DNA of 33,032 nt from Candidatus Butyricicoccus stercorigallinarum (GCA_019112985.1 DXIG01000141.1:1-33032); one strand, 5' to 3'; counted from the first letter of the stretch, positions 1 to 8,866 are shown. Translations and numbers: made by a program. Notes: generated by a model from the sequence alone, not told the origin.

Positions 1-813
1 GACCGGGCGCTTGGCGGCCTTCTCCTCGCCGTAGACCTCGATGCGCGCCTTGAGATACCGGTCGAACGCGTCCTGCACCATGGGATCGTCGATCTTCGTG
101 CCGTCGATCTCAGTCAGGAAGGTGGTGTGGCGGCAGTGATCCGACCAGTAGGTGTCGATCATGCGCACCTCGGTGATGGTCGGGTCGCGCTTCTCCTCGT
201 CCGCAAAATAGTGCTGGAGGAACTGGAGGTCGTCCAGCTCCATCGCCAGACCGAGCGAGCGGCGCAGCGCCTCCAGCGCCGCGGCGTCCATGGAGACGAA
301 GCCCGCGACGGTGTCCACCTCCGTCGGGATGGCGTAGTTGGCCGCGAGTGTCTCCGGCTTTTCGGCAGAGGCCTCGCGCGAATCCACCGGGTTGATGAGA
401 TAGCCGCGGATCTTGTCCATATCCGCGTCGGTCAGCGCGCCGCCGAGCACATAGATGTGCGCCGCCGCGACCTTGGGGCGCTCGCCCTGCGTCATCAGCT
501 GGATGCACTGGGCACAGGAATCCGCGCGCTGGTCGTACTGACCCGGCAGCGGCTCGACCGCGAGAATGCGGTGCGCGCCCTCCGGCGCGGGGAACTGCTC
601 GTCGTAGCAGTCGTCCGTCATCGGCTCGGAGAACACGATGTGCTTCGCCTTCGCGTACACCGCCGCGTCGATGCCCTCGACGTCGTAGCGGCACAGCTCG
701 CGCACATAGGTGAGCGCCGGGATCTCCAGCAGCTCGCGCATGCTGCTGCAAAGCGACTGCGCCGCGCTGTCAAATCCGCTGCGTTTTTCCGTATAGCATC
801 TTAATACTGCCAT
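1..813 (-). CDS. purL: phosphoribosylformylglycinamidine synthase, N-terminal part (cut by window edge)
   Basis: This is the first 271 codons of a gene that runs off the left edge. FGAM synthase is the fourth step of de novo purine synthesis: it converts FGAR, ATP and glutamine to FGAM in the cytosol. The reading frame from ATG 813 is open to base 1. It carries the family hallmark DTYWSDHCRHTTF at about residues 220-232, which belongs to the linker/synthetase region. The preceding ~200 residues (MAVLRCYTEKRSGFDS at the start) match the N-terminal domain of the long single-chain form used by many Clostridia (about 1,250 residues), not the short Bacillus PurL that needs separate PurS and PurQ. 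A GAGGTG ribosome site lies 4 bases before the ATG. The glutaminase domain would lie outside the window. The family call is firm; total length is inferred. Confidence 0.93.
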   Translation of the reverse strand, partial: MAVLRCYTEKRSGFDSAAQSLCSSMRELLEIPALTYVRELCRYDVEGIDAAVYAKAKHIVFSEPMTDDCYDEQFPAPEGAHRILAVEPLPGQYDQRADSCAQCIQLMTQGERPKVAAAHIYVLGGALTDADMDKIRGYLINPVDSREASAEKPETLAANYAIPTEVDTVAGFVSMDAAALEALRRSLGLAMELDDLQFLQHYFADEEKRDPTITEVRMIDTYWSDHCRHTTFLTEIDGTKIDDPMVQDAFDRYLKARIEVYGEEKAAKRPV

Positions 814-874
814 GTTACACCTCAAAAAAGCATAAGTCTCGTTGTTCGGATGGTTGCAATGTACCGTTGCTATT

Positions 875-903
875 ATCATACCGTGTTTCCCCTCCCTTTG
901 CAA
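875..903 (-). promoter_or_regulatory. putative promoter of purL
   Basis: On the minus strand TTGCAA (903-898) is followed after 17 bases by TATGAT (880-875), a good match to a vegetative promoter. The predicted start near 868 leaves a leader of about 55 bases before purL. I saw no purine riboswitch fold in such a short leader. Confidence 0.6.
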
Positions 904-1006
904 GGGGCGCGGCGGGAGAAAAAAGCGCATTTTGCACGAAATTTGCGGAATATCCGCGTGTATTTTGGTGTTTGCCCAACTTTTTGTTACAAAATCGATA
1001 CGAACG

Positions 1007-1044
1007 AAAAATCGCCCCTCCGCGGCGTCTGCCGCGGAGGGGCG
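1007..1044 (-). terminator. intrinsic terminator after htrA
   Basis: A 14-bp perfect G+C-rich stem (arms 1013-1026 and 1031-1044, 4-base loop) lies just past the htrA stop. On the minus strand it is followed by a short T-rich run. Confidence 0.85.
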
Positions 1045-1058
1045 CGTGTGTCCGTGTC

Positions 1059-2540
1059 TCAGGGGATGGTGTAGCCGTAGCCGCCGTAGGGGTTGGTCTG
1101 CCCGTTCTGCGAGGAGGAGCTCTCCTGCGAGGCGGAGGTGCCCGCCAGATCGGCCTGATCGATCAGCGTGATCGTGACGGTCAGCGTGCTGCCCGAACGG
1201 TAGATGGTCAGCTCCATCGTGTCGCCCGCCGACAGGTTGTTCTTCACCGCGTTGATCTCGCTCATGCCGGTGATGGTCTCGCCGTTGACGCCGGTGATGA
1301 TGTCGCCCTCCTGAATGCCCTGCTGATAGGCGTCGGAGGCGGTGTCCACGCTGGTAACCATGACGCCCTGCGGGATCTGGTAATACGCCGCGCGCATCTC
1401 GTCGATGTCGTAGCCGCTGATGCCGATGGCCGGGCGGCCGGTGACGTGGCCGTAGGCGATGATCTGGTCGACGACCTCCTTGACCGTGTTGGTCGGGATG
1501 GCGAAGCCCATGCCCTCAATCGAAGCGCTGCTCGTGCCCGACGAGCTCAGCTTGGACGAGGTGATGCCGATGACCTGCCCGCTCGTGTTGATGAGCGCGC
1601 CGCCCGAGTTGCCCGGGTTGATCGCGGTGTCCGTCTGGATCAGCGTCATCTCGCGGTCGTTGATCGTGACGTTGCGGTTGATCGCGGAGATAAAGCCGCC
1701 GGTGAAGCTGTTCTGGAACTCCACGCCGCCAGGCGAGCCGATGGCAAACGCGCGGTCGCCGACCTGCACGCTGTCCGAATCGCCGAACTCCGCCGCGGTC
1801 AGGCCGCTGGCCTCGATCTTGAGCACGGCCAGATCGGTCTGCTCGTCCGTGCCGATCAGCTGCGCCGTGTACGTCGTCGAGTCGCTGAGCACGACGGTGA
1901 TGCGGTCGCCGTCCTCGACAACGTGGTTGTTGGTGATGATGTAGCCGTCCTCGCTCATGATGACGCCCGAGCCGGACGACTCGCTGCCGTACTGGATGTC
2001 ATCGACGACGATGGCGACGATGGACGGCGAGACCTTCTGATAGACGTCGGAATAGCTGCCCGCGTCGTCGCTGCCCGCGCCGCTCGTCTCGCTCACCTCC
2101 ATCTTGACCGAGTCCTCCGGCAGGCCGCTGCCGCTGTCCGCCGCGCCGGACGCATCGCCCGACGACATCGCGGAAAAATCGACGTTGCCGCCCGCGAGCA
2201 TGCCGCCGCCGAACGCCACCGCCGCGATCAGCACGCCCGCCGCCACCGGCTTCCACGGGAATTTGCGCTGTCTGCGCGGTTTTTTGCGCTTGCCGCCGCT
2301 CCACTGCTCGTAGGGCGAGGGTCCGTCCGGGGGCGGCGTGCTGCCGCCGTCCGCGCCGGACGCGCTGCGGTACGCGCCGCCATAGGTGCTGCTGTCCGCT
2401 CTGCTGTTCGCGCTGTGGTCTGTGCTGCTGTTCGTATTGTGATAGCCGCTCCCCGGCTGCTCGTCCGCGCCGCGCACCGGCGTCTGGTACGGCGTAGTCT
2501 GGGTGTTTTCCGGCTCGTAATTGCGATTCTGATCCTCCAT
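1059..2540 (-). CDS. htrA: HtrA/DegP-like membrane-anchored serine protease with PDZ domain
   Basis: Envelope quality-control protease that degrades misfolded exported proteins. Residues 1-~92 are a polar Ser/Thr/Pro/Gln-rich cytoplasmic tail ending in a basic patch (GKRKKPRRQRK). One membrane segment follows at about 95-118, then an extracytoplasmic trypsin-like domain with catalytic triad H206 (TNNHVV), D236 (TDLAVL) and S312 (GNSGG). A single PDZ domain comes last (about 380-470). This is the usual Gram-positive HtrA layout. ATG 2540 is preceded directly by GTG 2543; both are served by an AGGAGG (spacing 9 and 6), so the start is uncertain by one codon. The gene lies downstream of a two-component system, as is common for htrA, but a terminator separates them, so it is probably transcribed alone. 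Confidence 0.95.
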   Translation of the reverse strand: MEDQNRNYEPENTQTTPYQTPVRGADEQPGSGYHNTNSSTDHSANSRADSSTYGGAYRSASGADGGSTPPPDGPSPYEQWSGGKRKKPRRQRKFPWKPVAAGVLIAAVAFGGGMLAGGNVDFSAMSSGDASGAADSGSGLPEDSVKMEVSETSGAGSDDAGSYSDVYQKVSPSIVAIVVDDIQYGSESSGSGVIMSEDGYIITNNHVVEDGDRITVVLSDSTTYTAQLIGTDEQTDLAVLKIEASGLTAAEFGDSDSVQVGDRAFAIGSPGGVEFQNSFTGGFISAINRNVTINDREMTLIQTDTAINPGNSGGALINTSGQVIGITSSKLSSSGTSSASIEGMGFAIPTNTVKEVVDQIIAYGHVTGRPAIGISGYDIDEMRAAYYQIPQGVMVTSVDTASDAYQQGIQEGDIITGVNGETITGMSEINAVKNNLSAGDTMELTIYRSGSTLTVTITLIDQADLAGTSASQESSSSQNGQTNPYGGYGYTIP

Positions 2541-2667
2541 CACGCATAGCCTCCTTTGCTGTGCTGCGTTGTGCTTTCTTTTCTGATGGTATTATTGTAC
2601 GGGAAGAATATGATGGTTCGTTGTCGCCTATGTTAAGATTTTGTGAATCCGTGCGGCGGCGCAAATC

Positions 2668-2699
2668 AAACGCCCCTGCGCGGTGGGCAGAGGCGTTTT
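2668..2699 (-). terminator. probable terminator after the sensor kinase gene
   Basis: A 12-bp stem (AAACGCC...GGCGTTT ends, one G-U pair) immediately follows the kinase stop. The T-tract on the minus side is modest (CGTTTGATTT). Confidence 0.65.
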
Positions 2700-2704
2700 G
2701 TGTG

Positions 2705-4174
2705 TTATTTCTGTGTCAGCTGCCGTCCCTCGCTGCCGCCGGACGCCTTCTGCGCGAGCGGAACGGTGAACGCAAATTCCGTCTCGCCGTCCGCCGAGCG
2801 CACCGAGATGTCGCCGCCGTGCAGGTTGACGATGGATTTGACGATATACAGGCCGAGCCCCGCGCCGGTGCGGTCGCGGCTGCGGCTGCGATCCACCTTA
2901 TAGAAGCGGTCGAACACGTGCGGCAGGTCCTCCGCCGGAATGCCCGTGCCCGTGTTGCGGATGGAAAACAGGCTCATCGCGCCCTCCGCCTCCGCGCGGA
3001 TGGTCAGCGTGCCGCCCACGTCCACGAACTTGACGGCGTTGTCCACGAGGTTGTAGATGACGCGGTAGATGTGGTCGCTGTCGCCGTTGACGATCAGGCT
3101 GTCCTGCAAATCCACGTCCATCTCCAGACCCTTGTCGTTGATCTGCTTTTCAAAGCTGATGAGCACGCGCGCCGCCATTTCGGTCAGGTCAAACGGCGCG
3201 GGTGTGATGATCAGCTCGCCCGCCTGAATTTTCGCCGCGTCCAGCATGCGGATGACCAGCCGCGACAGGCGGTTGACCTCCTCCGAGATGATGTGCAGGT
3301 ACTGCGGGTGGCGCTCCTGCGGGATGGTGCCGTCCAGCATGCCGTCGACAAAGCCGCGGATGGACGTCATCGGCGTCTTCAGCTCGTGCGAGACGTTGGC
3401 CACAAAGCCGCGGCTCAGCTCCTCCTGCTGCTGCAACGACGTCGCCATGTTGTTGAAGCTGACCGCCAGCTCGTCGATCTCGTCGCAGTTGTTGTTCTCG
3501 GACACGCGCACGTCAAATTCGCCGTGGCCGAACTTTTTCGCCGCAGAGACCAGGCTCTTGAGCGGCCGCGTCAGCATATCCGAAACGAACCAGCTGATGA
3601 TGAGCGTCAGCATCAGCGTGATGGCGACGATGAACAGATAGCTGCGCATGATCGTGTGCATCAGGCCGGTGGTCGAGGCGGACGGCACCGCCGCGATGAC
3701 AACCGCCACCGTCTGGCCGCTCTCGTCCACGCAGCTCGCGCCCGCGATGAAGTAATTTTCCGAAAACAGGCCGCTGACGTTGCCCAGCCCGAAATAGGTG
3801 CCGTTCTCCTGAATGGACTGCACGAGCTTGCCGCTGACCGTGCCCTGAATCTGATCCTGCTCCAGGCCGTCGCCCTGCGGCAGCGAGCTGATGCGCACGT
3901 TGCCCTGCGCGTCGGTCAGCAGGATGGCGCAGCCGCTGACGGCGGCCTGCTGGTCGAGGTAGGTCTTGAGGAAGGTGTTGTCCTGCATTTGCAGCAGCAC
4001 CGTGTTGTCCTCCACGATCGCGTCGACGTAGCCGACGGTCGTCTCCAGCTGCTCCTGCTTCTCCTTGACGGAATAGCGGCTGACCTGCGCCATGAACACG
4101 CCGCCCGCGAACGTAAAGCTGACGAGAATCAGCAGCGCGAACGCCACATAATTCTTGACGAACAGATTTCTCAT
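2705..4174 (-). CDS. sensor histidine kinase (HAMP, HisKA, HATPase)
   Basis: Membrane sensor kinase of about 489 residues, partner of the regulator gene just upstream. An N-terminal membrane segment (about 7-28) and a second one (about 150-175, FIVAITLMLTLIISW) flank an extracytoplasmic sensor region. A HAMP linker follows (TRPLKSLVSAAKKFGHGEFDV). The H-box NVSHELKTPMTSIRGF has phospho-acceptor H263. The C-terminal ATPase shows the N box (NLVDNAVKFVD) and glycine boxes (GTGIPAEDLP, GAGLGLYIVK). The regulator's TGA stop (4177-4179) overlaps a TTG 4180 that would add two codons; ATG 4174 is preferred, and the genes are translationally coupled. The input signal cannot be read from sequence. The neighbouring htrA makes envelope stress a reasonable guess, no more. 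Confidence 0.93.
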   Translation of the reverse strand: MRNLFVKNYVAFALLILVSFTFAGGVFMAQVSRYSVKEKQEQLETTVGYVDAIVEDNTVLLQMQDNTFLKTYLDQQAAVSGCAILLTDAQGNVRISSLPQGDGLEQDQIQGTVSGKLVQSIQENGTYFGLGNVSGLFSENYFIAGASCVDESGQTVAVVIAAVPSASTTGLMHTIMRSYLFIVAITLMLTLIISWFVSDMLTRPLKSLVSAAKKFGHGEFDVRVSENNNCDEIDELAVSFNNMATSLQQQEELSRGFVANVSHELKTPMTSIRGFVDGMLDGTIPQERHPQYLHIISEEVNRLSRLVIRMLDAAKIQAGELIITPAPFDLTEMAARVLISFEKQINDKGLEMDVDLQDSLIVNGDSDHIYRVIYNLVDNAVKFVDVGGTLTIRAEAEGAMSLFSIRNTGTGIPAEDLPHVFDRFYKVDRSRSRDRTGAGLGLYIVKSIVNLHGGDISVRSADGETEFAFTVPLAQKASGGSEGRQLTQK

Positions 4175-4176
4175 GG

Positions 4177-4854
4177 TCAATCCCTGGTCTCGAACTTATA
4201 GCCGACGCCCCAGACGGTCTTCAGCTCCCATTTGTCGCTGACGCCCTCCAGCTTTTCGCGCAGGCGCTTGACGTGCACGTCCACCGTGCGCGTGTCGCCG
4301 AAGTAGTCAAAGCCCCAGACGTCGTCGAGCAGCTGCGCGCGCGTGAACACGCGGTTGGGGCTGGAGGCGAGGAAGTACAGCAGCTCGATCTCCTTCGGCG
4401 GCGCGTCCACGCGCTTGCCGTCGATGATCAGGTCATACGCCTGCTTGTCGACCGTCAGCTTGTCAAACGAGATTTTGCCGCTGTCCTCCGGCGCAAAGCG
4501 GCGGAACACCGCGCGCACGCGCGCGACCACCTCGCGCATCTCGAGCGGCTTGACGATGTAGTCGTCCGCGCCCATCTCCAGACCGTTGACCTTGTCGAAC
4601 GTCTCGCCCTTGGCGGTCAGGATAATGATCGGCACCTTGCTCTCGGCGCGGACGATCTTACAGACCTCCCAACCGTCCATGACCGGCATCATGACGTCGA
4701 GCAGGATCATATCCGGATTGATCTTGCGCCACTGGGCGACGCCCTCCTCGCCGTTTGCCGCTTCGGTGATCTCATATCCCTCGCGCTCGAGGTACAAACG
4801 CAGAAGCTCGCGGATGTTGCCGTCGTCTTCCACGATCAGAATTTTTTTGCTCAT
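4177..4854 (-). CDS. OmpR/PhoB-family response regulator
   Basis: DNA-binding response regulator of 225 residues. The receiver domain covers about 1-120 with the acidic pair D10/D11, phospho-acceptor D53 (LLDVMMP), T80 and K102 (VKPL). A winged-helix effector domain follows (about 130-225: RVFTRAQLLDDVWG, then TRTVDVHVKRLREKL). ATG 4854 was chosen over an upstream in-frame ATG because the protein then starts MSKKILIVEDD as in the family, and a GGAGGAG ribosome site sits just before it. It forms one transcription unit with the downstream kinase, which it overlaps or abuts. A TATAAT at 4901-4896 (minus) is a candidate -10, but its -35 is poor. Confidence 0.95.
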   Translation of the reverse strand: MSKKILIVEDDGNIRELLRLYLEREGYEITEAANGEEGVAQWRKINPDMILLDVMMPVMDGWEVCKIVRAESKVPIIILTAKGETFDKVNGLEMGADDYIVKPLEMREVVARVRAVFRRFAPEDSGKISFDKLTVDKQAYDLIIDGKRVDAPPKEIELLYFLASSPNRVFTRAQLLDDVWGFDYFGDTRTVDVHVKRLREKLEGVSDKWELKTVWGVGYKFETRD

Positions 4855-4953
4855 GCCCGCTCCTCCTCTTCGCATATGCATGGATTTCCGTTTTCATTAT
4901 ACGGTATTTTTTGCGGCAATTCATCACTTTTTTGTAAACGAAAGGAAATCCGC

Positions 4954-4989
4954 GCAAAAAATCCGGCCTGCGCGGGCACGCAGCCGGAT
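4954..4989 (-). terminator. intrinsic terminator after the DUF4015-like gene (end of rnf transcription unit)
   Basis: An ATCCGGC-type stem (arms about 4960-4970 and 4979-4989, one bulge) is followed on the minus strand by a run of six Ts. It is the first convincing minus-strand terminator I see after rnfC, so the rnf transcript may extend to here. Confidence 0.85.
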
Positions 4990-5014
4990 GTGTGAGCGTT
5001 TTTCGCCGTTTGCG

Positions 5015-6133
5015 CTATTCGTCCAGCCGGTTTTCGGCCAGATCGAGCGCCGCCTCCGCGTCGCCGGCGCCGTCGAGCGCCGCCGCCCCCTCAAACGAGA
5101 GCCAGGCGTCGCCGTCCGTCAGAAGCGGGACGAGCGTCCATTCCTCCGCCCGGGCAGCGTCCAGCAGCTCGCGCGCGCTGTCCGCGCCGTCCGCCGGCAC
5201 AAACAACCGCTCCGCTGCCGCCAGCAGCGCCGCAGTGTCGCCCGCCGGGATGCCGTCCTCCGCGCCGTTGACCGACAGCTCGGTCAGGCCGGACAGCGTG
5301 TCCGCCGTCAGGCTGACCGGTACCCCGTCCGCCGCGCGCCGGATCTCCTCCAGCGCGTCGAGCAGCACAGACGCCTGATCGTCCGGATCCCGGTCGAAGT
5401 CCGCGCGGTCGAGGTGGCCGCGCGGCGGGAACGTGAAGTCCGCGAGCAGCAGCTCGCCGCAGCCCGCCTCCACCGCACTCGCCGCGATGTCGCACAGATA
5501 GTCCACCGCGTCGCCGTTGGTCGGGTCGAGCCAGCGCGTGTTGTCGTAGTCGAACCACGTGCCGCCGCGCTCGAACTGGATGGCCAGATCGCTGTTGCGG
5601 CGCGTCGCCTGCGCGTCGTGCAGGCAGTAGATGCGCCCGATGACGTGAATCCCCGCGTCGCGCCAACCGGCGATGGCCGCCGCCAGCGCGTCCGCATCGC
5701 CGTCGACCAGCTGTTCGGCATCGTCCAGCTCTCCGGTGTCGACCGCGAGGCGCAGCGCGCCGTCCGCGTCCTTGATGTCGACGATGACGGTGTCGAGCGC
5801 GCCGCGCTGCGCGAGCGCCGAAACGCGCTCCGCCTGCTGCGCGGCCTCGTCTGCCGCCAGCACGATCATGCGGCTGTACGCCTCCTCCGGCTCATCCTCC
5901 GGTTCGTCTTCCGGCTGCCCGTCCGGCTCGTCCGCCGCCGGCTGCTGCGTGTCCTGCTGGCTCTCCTGCGCCAGCACGCCGTAGCGGTCGATGACGTGCG
6001 CGCCGTCCTCGTCGAACGACAGGCACCGGGCGACGAGAAAGACGCCCACGCCAACAACCAGAGCTGCCGCAATCAGGACGGCCGCCACCGTGCGGCGGAT
6101 GCGCGATTGATTGGGATTGTGATTGCTGTTCAT
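5015..6133 (-). CDS. membrane-anchored putative glycoside hydrolase (DUF4015-like TIM barrel)
   Basis: About 372 residues. One N-terminal membrane anchor (about 15-38, VAAVLIAAALVVGVGVFLVA) is followed by a ~60-residue acidic, Gln/Glu/Pro-rich linker. The extracellular domain shows features of the DUF4015 putative glycosyl hydrolase family: a strand ending in VIVDIKDADG, then GIHVIGRIYCLHD, a WFDYDNTRWLDPTN segment, and LLLADFTFPPRG. In better-known members comparable strands read VKD-G and end in R-W-DP. ATG 6133 was chosen over 6145 because GGAG lies 6 bases before it. It starts 38 bp after rnfB with no terminator between, so it is probably the last gene of the rnf transcript. Substrate and activity are unknown. 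The family call is by recognition of motifs only. Confidence 0.7.
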   Translation of the reverse strand: MNSNHNPNQSRIRRTVAAVLIAAALVVGVGVFLVARCLSFDEDGAHVIDRYGVLAQESQQDTQQPAADEPDGQPEDEPEDEPEEAYSRMIVLAADEAAQQAERVSALAQRGALDTVIVDIKDADGALRLAVDTGELDDAEQLVDGDADALAAAIAGWRDAGIHVIGRIYCLHDAQATRRNSDLAIQFERGGTWFDYDNTRWLDPTNGDAVDYLCDIAASAVEAGCGELLLADFTFPPRGHLDRADFDRDPDDQASVLLDALEEIRRAADGVPVSLTADTLSGLTELSVNGAEDGIPAGDTAALLAAAERLFVPADGADSARELLDAARAEEWTLVPLLTDGDAWLSFEGAAALDGAGDAEAALDLAENRLDE

Positions 6134-6171
6134 GGGCGTCTCCATTCTCTCGTTGTTTGATCCGGCAGCGC

Positions 6172-7053
6172 TTACTTGCCCGCTGCCGCGGCCTTTTCCG
6201 CAGCGGCCTTCTTCGCCGCCTGCTTGGCCTTGAGCTCCTTCAGCTCTTCAATCTTTTCCGGGGTGTGCCACGGCTCGATGATGTGGCGCGGGCAGGCCTT
6301 TGCGCACATCTGACAGCCCTTGCACTTGTCGTAATCGATGACCGGCAGGTTGCCCTCCAGATGGATGGCGTCGAACTTACAGGTCTTCTCGCACAGGCCG
6401 CAGCCGATGCAGCCGACCGCGCATGCATCCATGACTTCCTTGCCCTTCGCCTTGGAGGAGCAGTCCACGCGGACGACGTTCTTGGCCGGGACGAGCGAGA
6501 TGATGTGCTTCGGACAGGCCGCGATGCACTTGGAGCACGCGGTGCACTTGGCCGCATCCACCTTGGCGACGCCGTCGACGACATGGATGGCGCCGAACGG
6601 GCAGGCCTTCTCACAGGTGCCCAGGCCGAGGCAGGCGTAGGCGCATTCCTTGTAGCCGTTGGCCACGCGGATGGCGCCCAGGCAGTCCTCGATGCCCTCG
6701 TACTTGGCGCGCGTCTTCGCGTTTTCGCAGGTGCCGGAGCAGTGGACGTGCGCGATCATCTTTTCCGTCTCGGTGACTTCGACGCCGAGCACGGCCGCGA
6801 TCTTCTCCGCAGCCGCCGCGCCGCCGACCGGGCAGCCGTTGACCGGCGCCTTGCCCTCGACGATGGCGGTCGCCAGACCGTTGCAGCCCGCATAGCCGCA
6901 GCCGCCGCAGTTGGCGCCCGGCAGGCACTCCTGTACCGCCGGAATGCGCTCGTCGACCTCAACGGCAAAGATTTTGGATGCGAATGCCAGGATCAGGCCG
7001 AACAGCAAGCCCATGACGCCCAGAACCAGCACCGCATAAACAATATTCATCAT
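6172..7053 (-). CDS. rnfB: Rnf complex subunit RnfB (iron-sulfur electron-entry subunit)
   Basis: RnfB accepts electrons from reduced ferredoxin at the cytoplasmic face of the Rnf complex, which passes them to NAD+ while pumping Na+ or H+. Residues 1-~28 are a membrane anchor. The cluster-binding motif CLPGANCGGCGYAGC (about 43-57) follows. After that come several ferredoxin-type cysteine sets: CLGLGTCEKACPFG, CTACSKCIAACPKH, CVGCIGCGLCEKTCKF and CKGCQMCAKACPRH. At 293 residues it is the long, multi-cluster clostridial form. The C-terminus is a Lys/Ala-rich tail. Last of the six rnf genes; an AGGAG lies 11 bases before ATG 7053. Confidence 0.96.
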   Translation of the reverse strand: MMNIVYAVLVLGVMGLLFGLILAFASKIFAVEVDERIPAVQECLPGANCGGCGYAGCNGLATAIVEGKAPVNGCPVGGAAAAEKIAAVLGVEVTETEKMIAHVHCSGTCENAKTRAKYEGIEDCLGAIRVANGYKECAYACLGLGTCEKACPFGAIHVVDGVAKVDAAKCTACSKCIAACPKHIISLVPAKNVVRVDCSSKAKGKEVMDACAVGCIGCGLCEKTCKFDAIHLEGNLPVIDYDKCKGCQMCAKACPRHIIEPWHTPEKIEELKELKAKQAAKKAAAEKAAAAGK

Positions 7054-7086
7054 TTGTGATTCAACTCCTATCTCTGACCGCCGGGT

Positions 7087-7671
7087 TTACCAGATCTTCA
7101 TGCCGCTGAAGCCCAGGAACGCCATCGCCATCAGAGAAGCGGAAACCAGGGCAATCGGGAAACCATCGAAGCACTTCGGATAGTCCGCCGACGCGGCCAG
7201 GCGCTCGCGGATGGAGGCGAACAGCACGATGGACAGCGTGAAGCCGAGACCGCCGGTGATGCCGTAGACGATGGATTCCAGGAAATTATAGCTGTTCTGC
7301 ACGTTCTGCAGCGCGACGCCCAGAACCGCGCAGTTGGTGGTGATCAGCGGCAGGAAGATGCCCAGCGCCTGATACAGCGCCGGCATGGACTTCATCAGGA
7401 ACATCTCGACGAACTGAACCAGCGTCGCAATAATCAGAATAAAGGCGACTGTCTGCATATAGCCCAGACCCAGCGGAACCAGAATGAAGGTATTGACCAG
7501 CCAGGTGGCGGCAGACGCCAGACCCATGACGAACGTAACCGCCATGCCCATGCCGACCGCCGTGTCGATCTTCTTGGATACGCCGAAGAACGGGCAGCAG
7601 CCGAGGAACTGCGACAGGATAAAGTTGTTAATCAGAATCGCGCCGAGAGAAATCGATAAAATGGATGTCAT
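7087..7671 (-). CDS. rnfA: Rnf complex subunit RnfA (integral membrane)
   Basis: About 194 residues with roughly six hydrophobic segments, an integral membrane subunit homologous to NqrE. Conserved cysteines appear in FLGCCPFFG near the N-terminus and in TTNCAVLGV near residue 117. In the Rnf/NQR family such cysteines of the RnfA-RnfE pair hold an iron-sulfur cluster within the membrane; that role is known for the family, not shown here. It lies 6 bp after rnfE with its AAGGAG inside the rnfE end. Confidence 0.96.
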   Translation of the reverse strand: MTSILSISLGAILINNFILSQFLGCCPFFGVSKKIDTAVGMGMAVTFVMGLASAATWLVNTFILVPLGLGYMQTVAFILIIATLVQFVEMFLMKSMPALYQALGIFLPLITTNCAVLGVALQNVQNSYNFLESIVYGITGGLGFTLSIVLFASIRERLAASADYPKCFDGFPIALVSASLMAMAFLGFSGMKIW

Positions 7672-7677
7672 AATGCA

Positions 7678-8268
7678 TTATTCTCCTTTCTTCAGCAGCT
7701 TCTGCATGACAGCGATGACAAAGCCGAGCGTCAGAAAGCCGCCTGCCGGCAGGATCATAATGGTGGCCGGCTGGCTGAATACGGTGATCGCACCGCCGCC
7801 GATGGTGCCGGCGCCCAGCAGCTCACGGATGACCGACATGATGACGAGCGCGAACGTGAAGCCCAGACCCATGACCAGACCGTCCATCGCGGACGCACCG
7901 ACCGAGTTCTTGGAAGCGAACGCCTCCGCGCGGCCGAGGATGATGCAGTTTACGACGATCAGCGGGATAAACAGACCGAGCGACGCGGACAGCGACGGGA
8001 TAAACGCCTGCAGCAGCAGGTCGACCATCGTGACGAAGCCCGCGATGACGGTGATGTACGCTGCGATACGAACCTTGTTCGGGATGATCTTGCGCAGCAG
8101 GGAGATAACGATATTGGAACAGATGAGAACCGCAGTGGCGGAGAGACCCATGCCGATGCCGTTGACCACCGAGGTGGAGGTCGCCAGCGTCGGGCACATG
8201 CCGATCAGCTGAACCAGTACCGGGTTATTGGTAACCAGACCCTCTTTCAGACTCTTTCCTAAACTCAT
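7678..8268 (-). CDS. rnfE: Rnf complex subunit RnfE (integral membrane)
   Basis: About 196 residues, around six membrane segments, homologous to NqrD and to RnfA. Conserved motifs: NPVLVQLIGMCPTLA near the N-terminus and VVNCIILGRAEAFA near residue 117, including the two cysteines expected to bind the intramembrane cluster with RnfA. ATG 8268 (MSLGKSLKEG) is chosen because AAGGAGG lies 8 bases upstream; an in-frame extension further 5' runs into the rnfG end and has no family support. Fourth gene of the operon. Confidence 0.96.
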   Translation of the reverse strand: MSLGKSLKEGLVTNNPVLVQLIGMCPTLATSTSVVNGIGMGLSATAVLICSNIVISLLRKIIPNKVRIAAYITVIAGFVTMVDLLLQAFIPSLSASLGLFIPLIVVNCIILGRAEAFASKNSVGASAMDGLVMGLGFTFALVIMSVIRELLGAGTIGGGAITVFSQPATIMILPAGGFLTLGFVIAVMQKLLKKGE

Positions 8269-8281
8269 GACTATGGCCTCC

Positions 8282-8863
8282 TTAACCCTGCTGTGCGGCG
8301 AACTGCACGGCGGCATTGACGCCCTCCGCCACAGCGCGGCTGGTAATGGTGGCGCCGGTGAGCGCGACGATCGAGCCGCCGTCCTTCTCAACGGCAACCG
8401 AGCCGTCCGCCGGCTGATCGGCGAACTGATCCATAAACTCCGCCTCGGTGCAGCGCGCGCCCAGACCCGGCGTCTCGGAAGACGCGGAGATGACGGAGAT
8501 GCCCGTGATCGTGCCGTCGGCGCTGATGCCGACCATGGTGTCTACGCCGCCGCCGAAGCCGGTCGGCGCGACCTCGACGCAGTAGCCCGCGTCCTGGCCG
8601 TCCTTGGTCATCTTGTAGGCGGAGACGATCTCGACGGACGTGCCGCTGTCGGTGGTCACCGTCGTGCCCTCCGCGACCTCAATCGGCTCGGAGTCGGCTT
8701 CCATGACCTGCGCCAGCGCGTTTTCCGTCTTGATCTGGTTCTGCTGAGCAATCGGCTCTACCGTGATCGCGTTGACGGCGCCGAGGCACAGCGCCACGAC
8801 CAGCGTGATGGCACAAAGAACGCCGCCGAGCTGTACAAATTCGTTTTTCTGCTTGCCAGCCAT
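8282..8863 (-). CDS. rnfG: Rnf complex subunit RnfG (covalent FMN subunit)
   Basis: About 193 residues: an N-terminal membrane helix (about 12-33) and an extracytoplasmic FMN-binding domain. The flavinylation motif TGATIT (about 169-174) fits the family pattern (S/T)GAxxT, in which the last Thr carries FMN through a phosphoester bond attached by ApbE. I see no apbE in the window, so it must be elsewhere. The motif is preceded by GLGARCTE, typical of RnfG/NqrC (GLG). The ribosome site overlaps the rnfD stop. Confidence 0.95.
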   Translation of the reverse strand: MAGKQKNEFVQLGGVLCAITLVVALCLGAVNAITVEPIAQQNQIKTENALAQVMEADSEPIEVAEGTTVTTDSGTSVEIVSAYKMTKDGQDAGYCVEVAPTGFGGGVDTMVGISADGTITGISVISASSETPGLGARCTEAEFMDQFADQPADGSVAVEKDGGSIVALTGATITSRAVAEGVNAAVQFAAQQG

Positions 8864-8866
8864 CGA

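Noticed and set aside
110-751. Minus-strand frame of 213 codons in the purL region
   Set aside because: Wrong frame; the purL frame on the same strand is open from 813 to the window edge and carries family motifs.
867-2549. Long open frame (560 codons) antisense to htrA
   Set aside because: It is Arg/Ala/Val/Asp-rich without motifs and mirrors the G/C-ending codons of htrA, a common artefact in G+C-rich genes.
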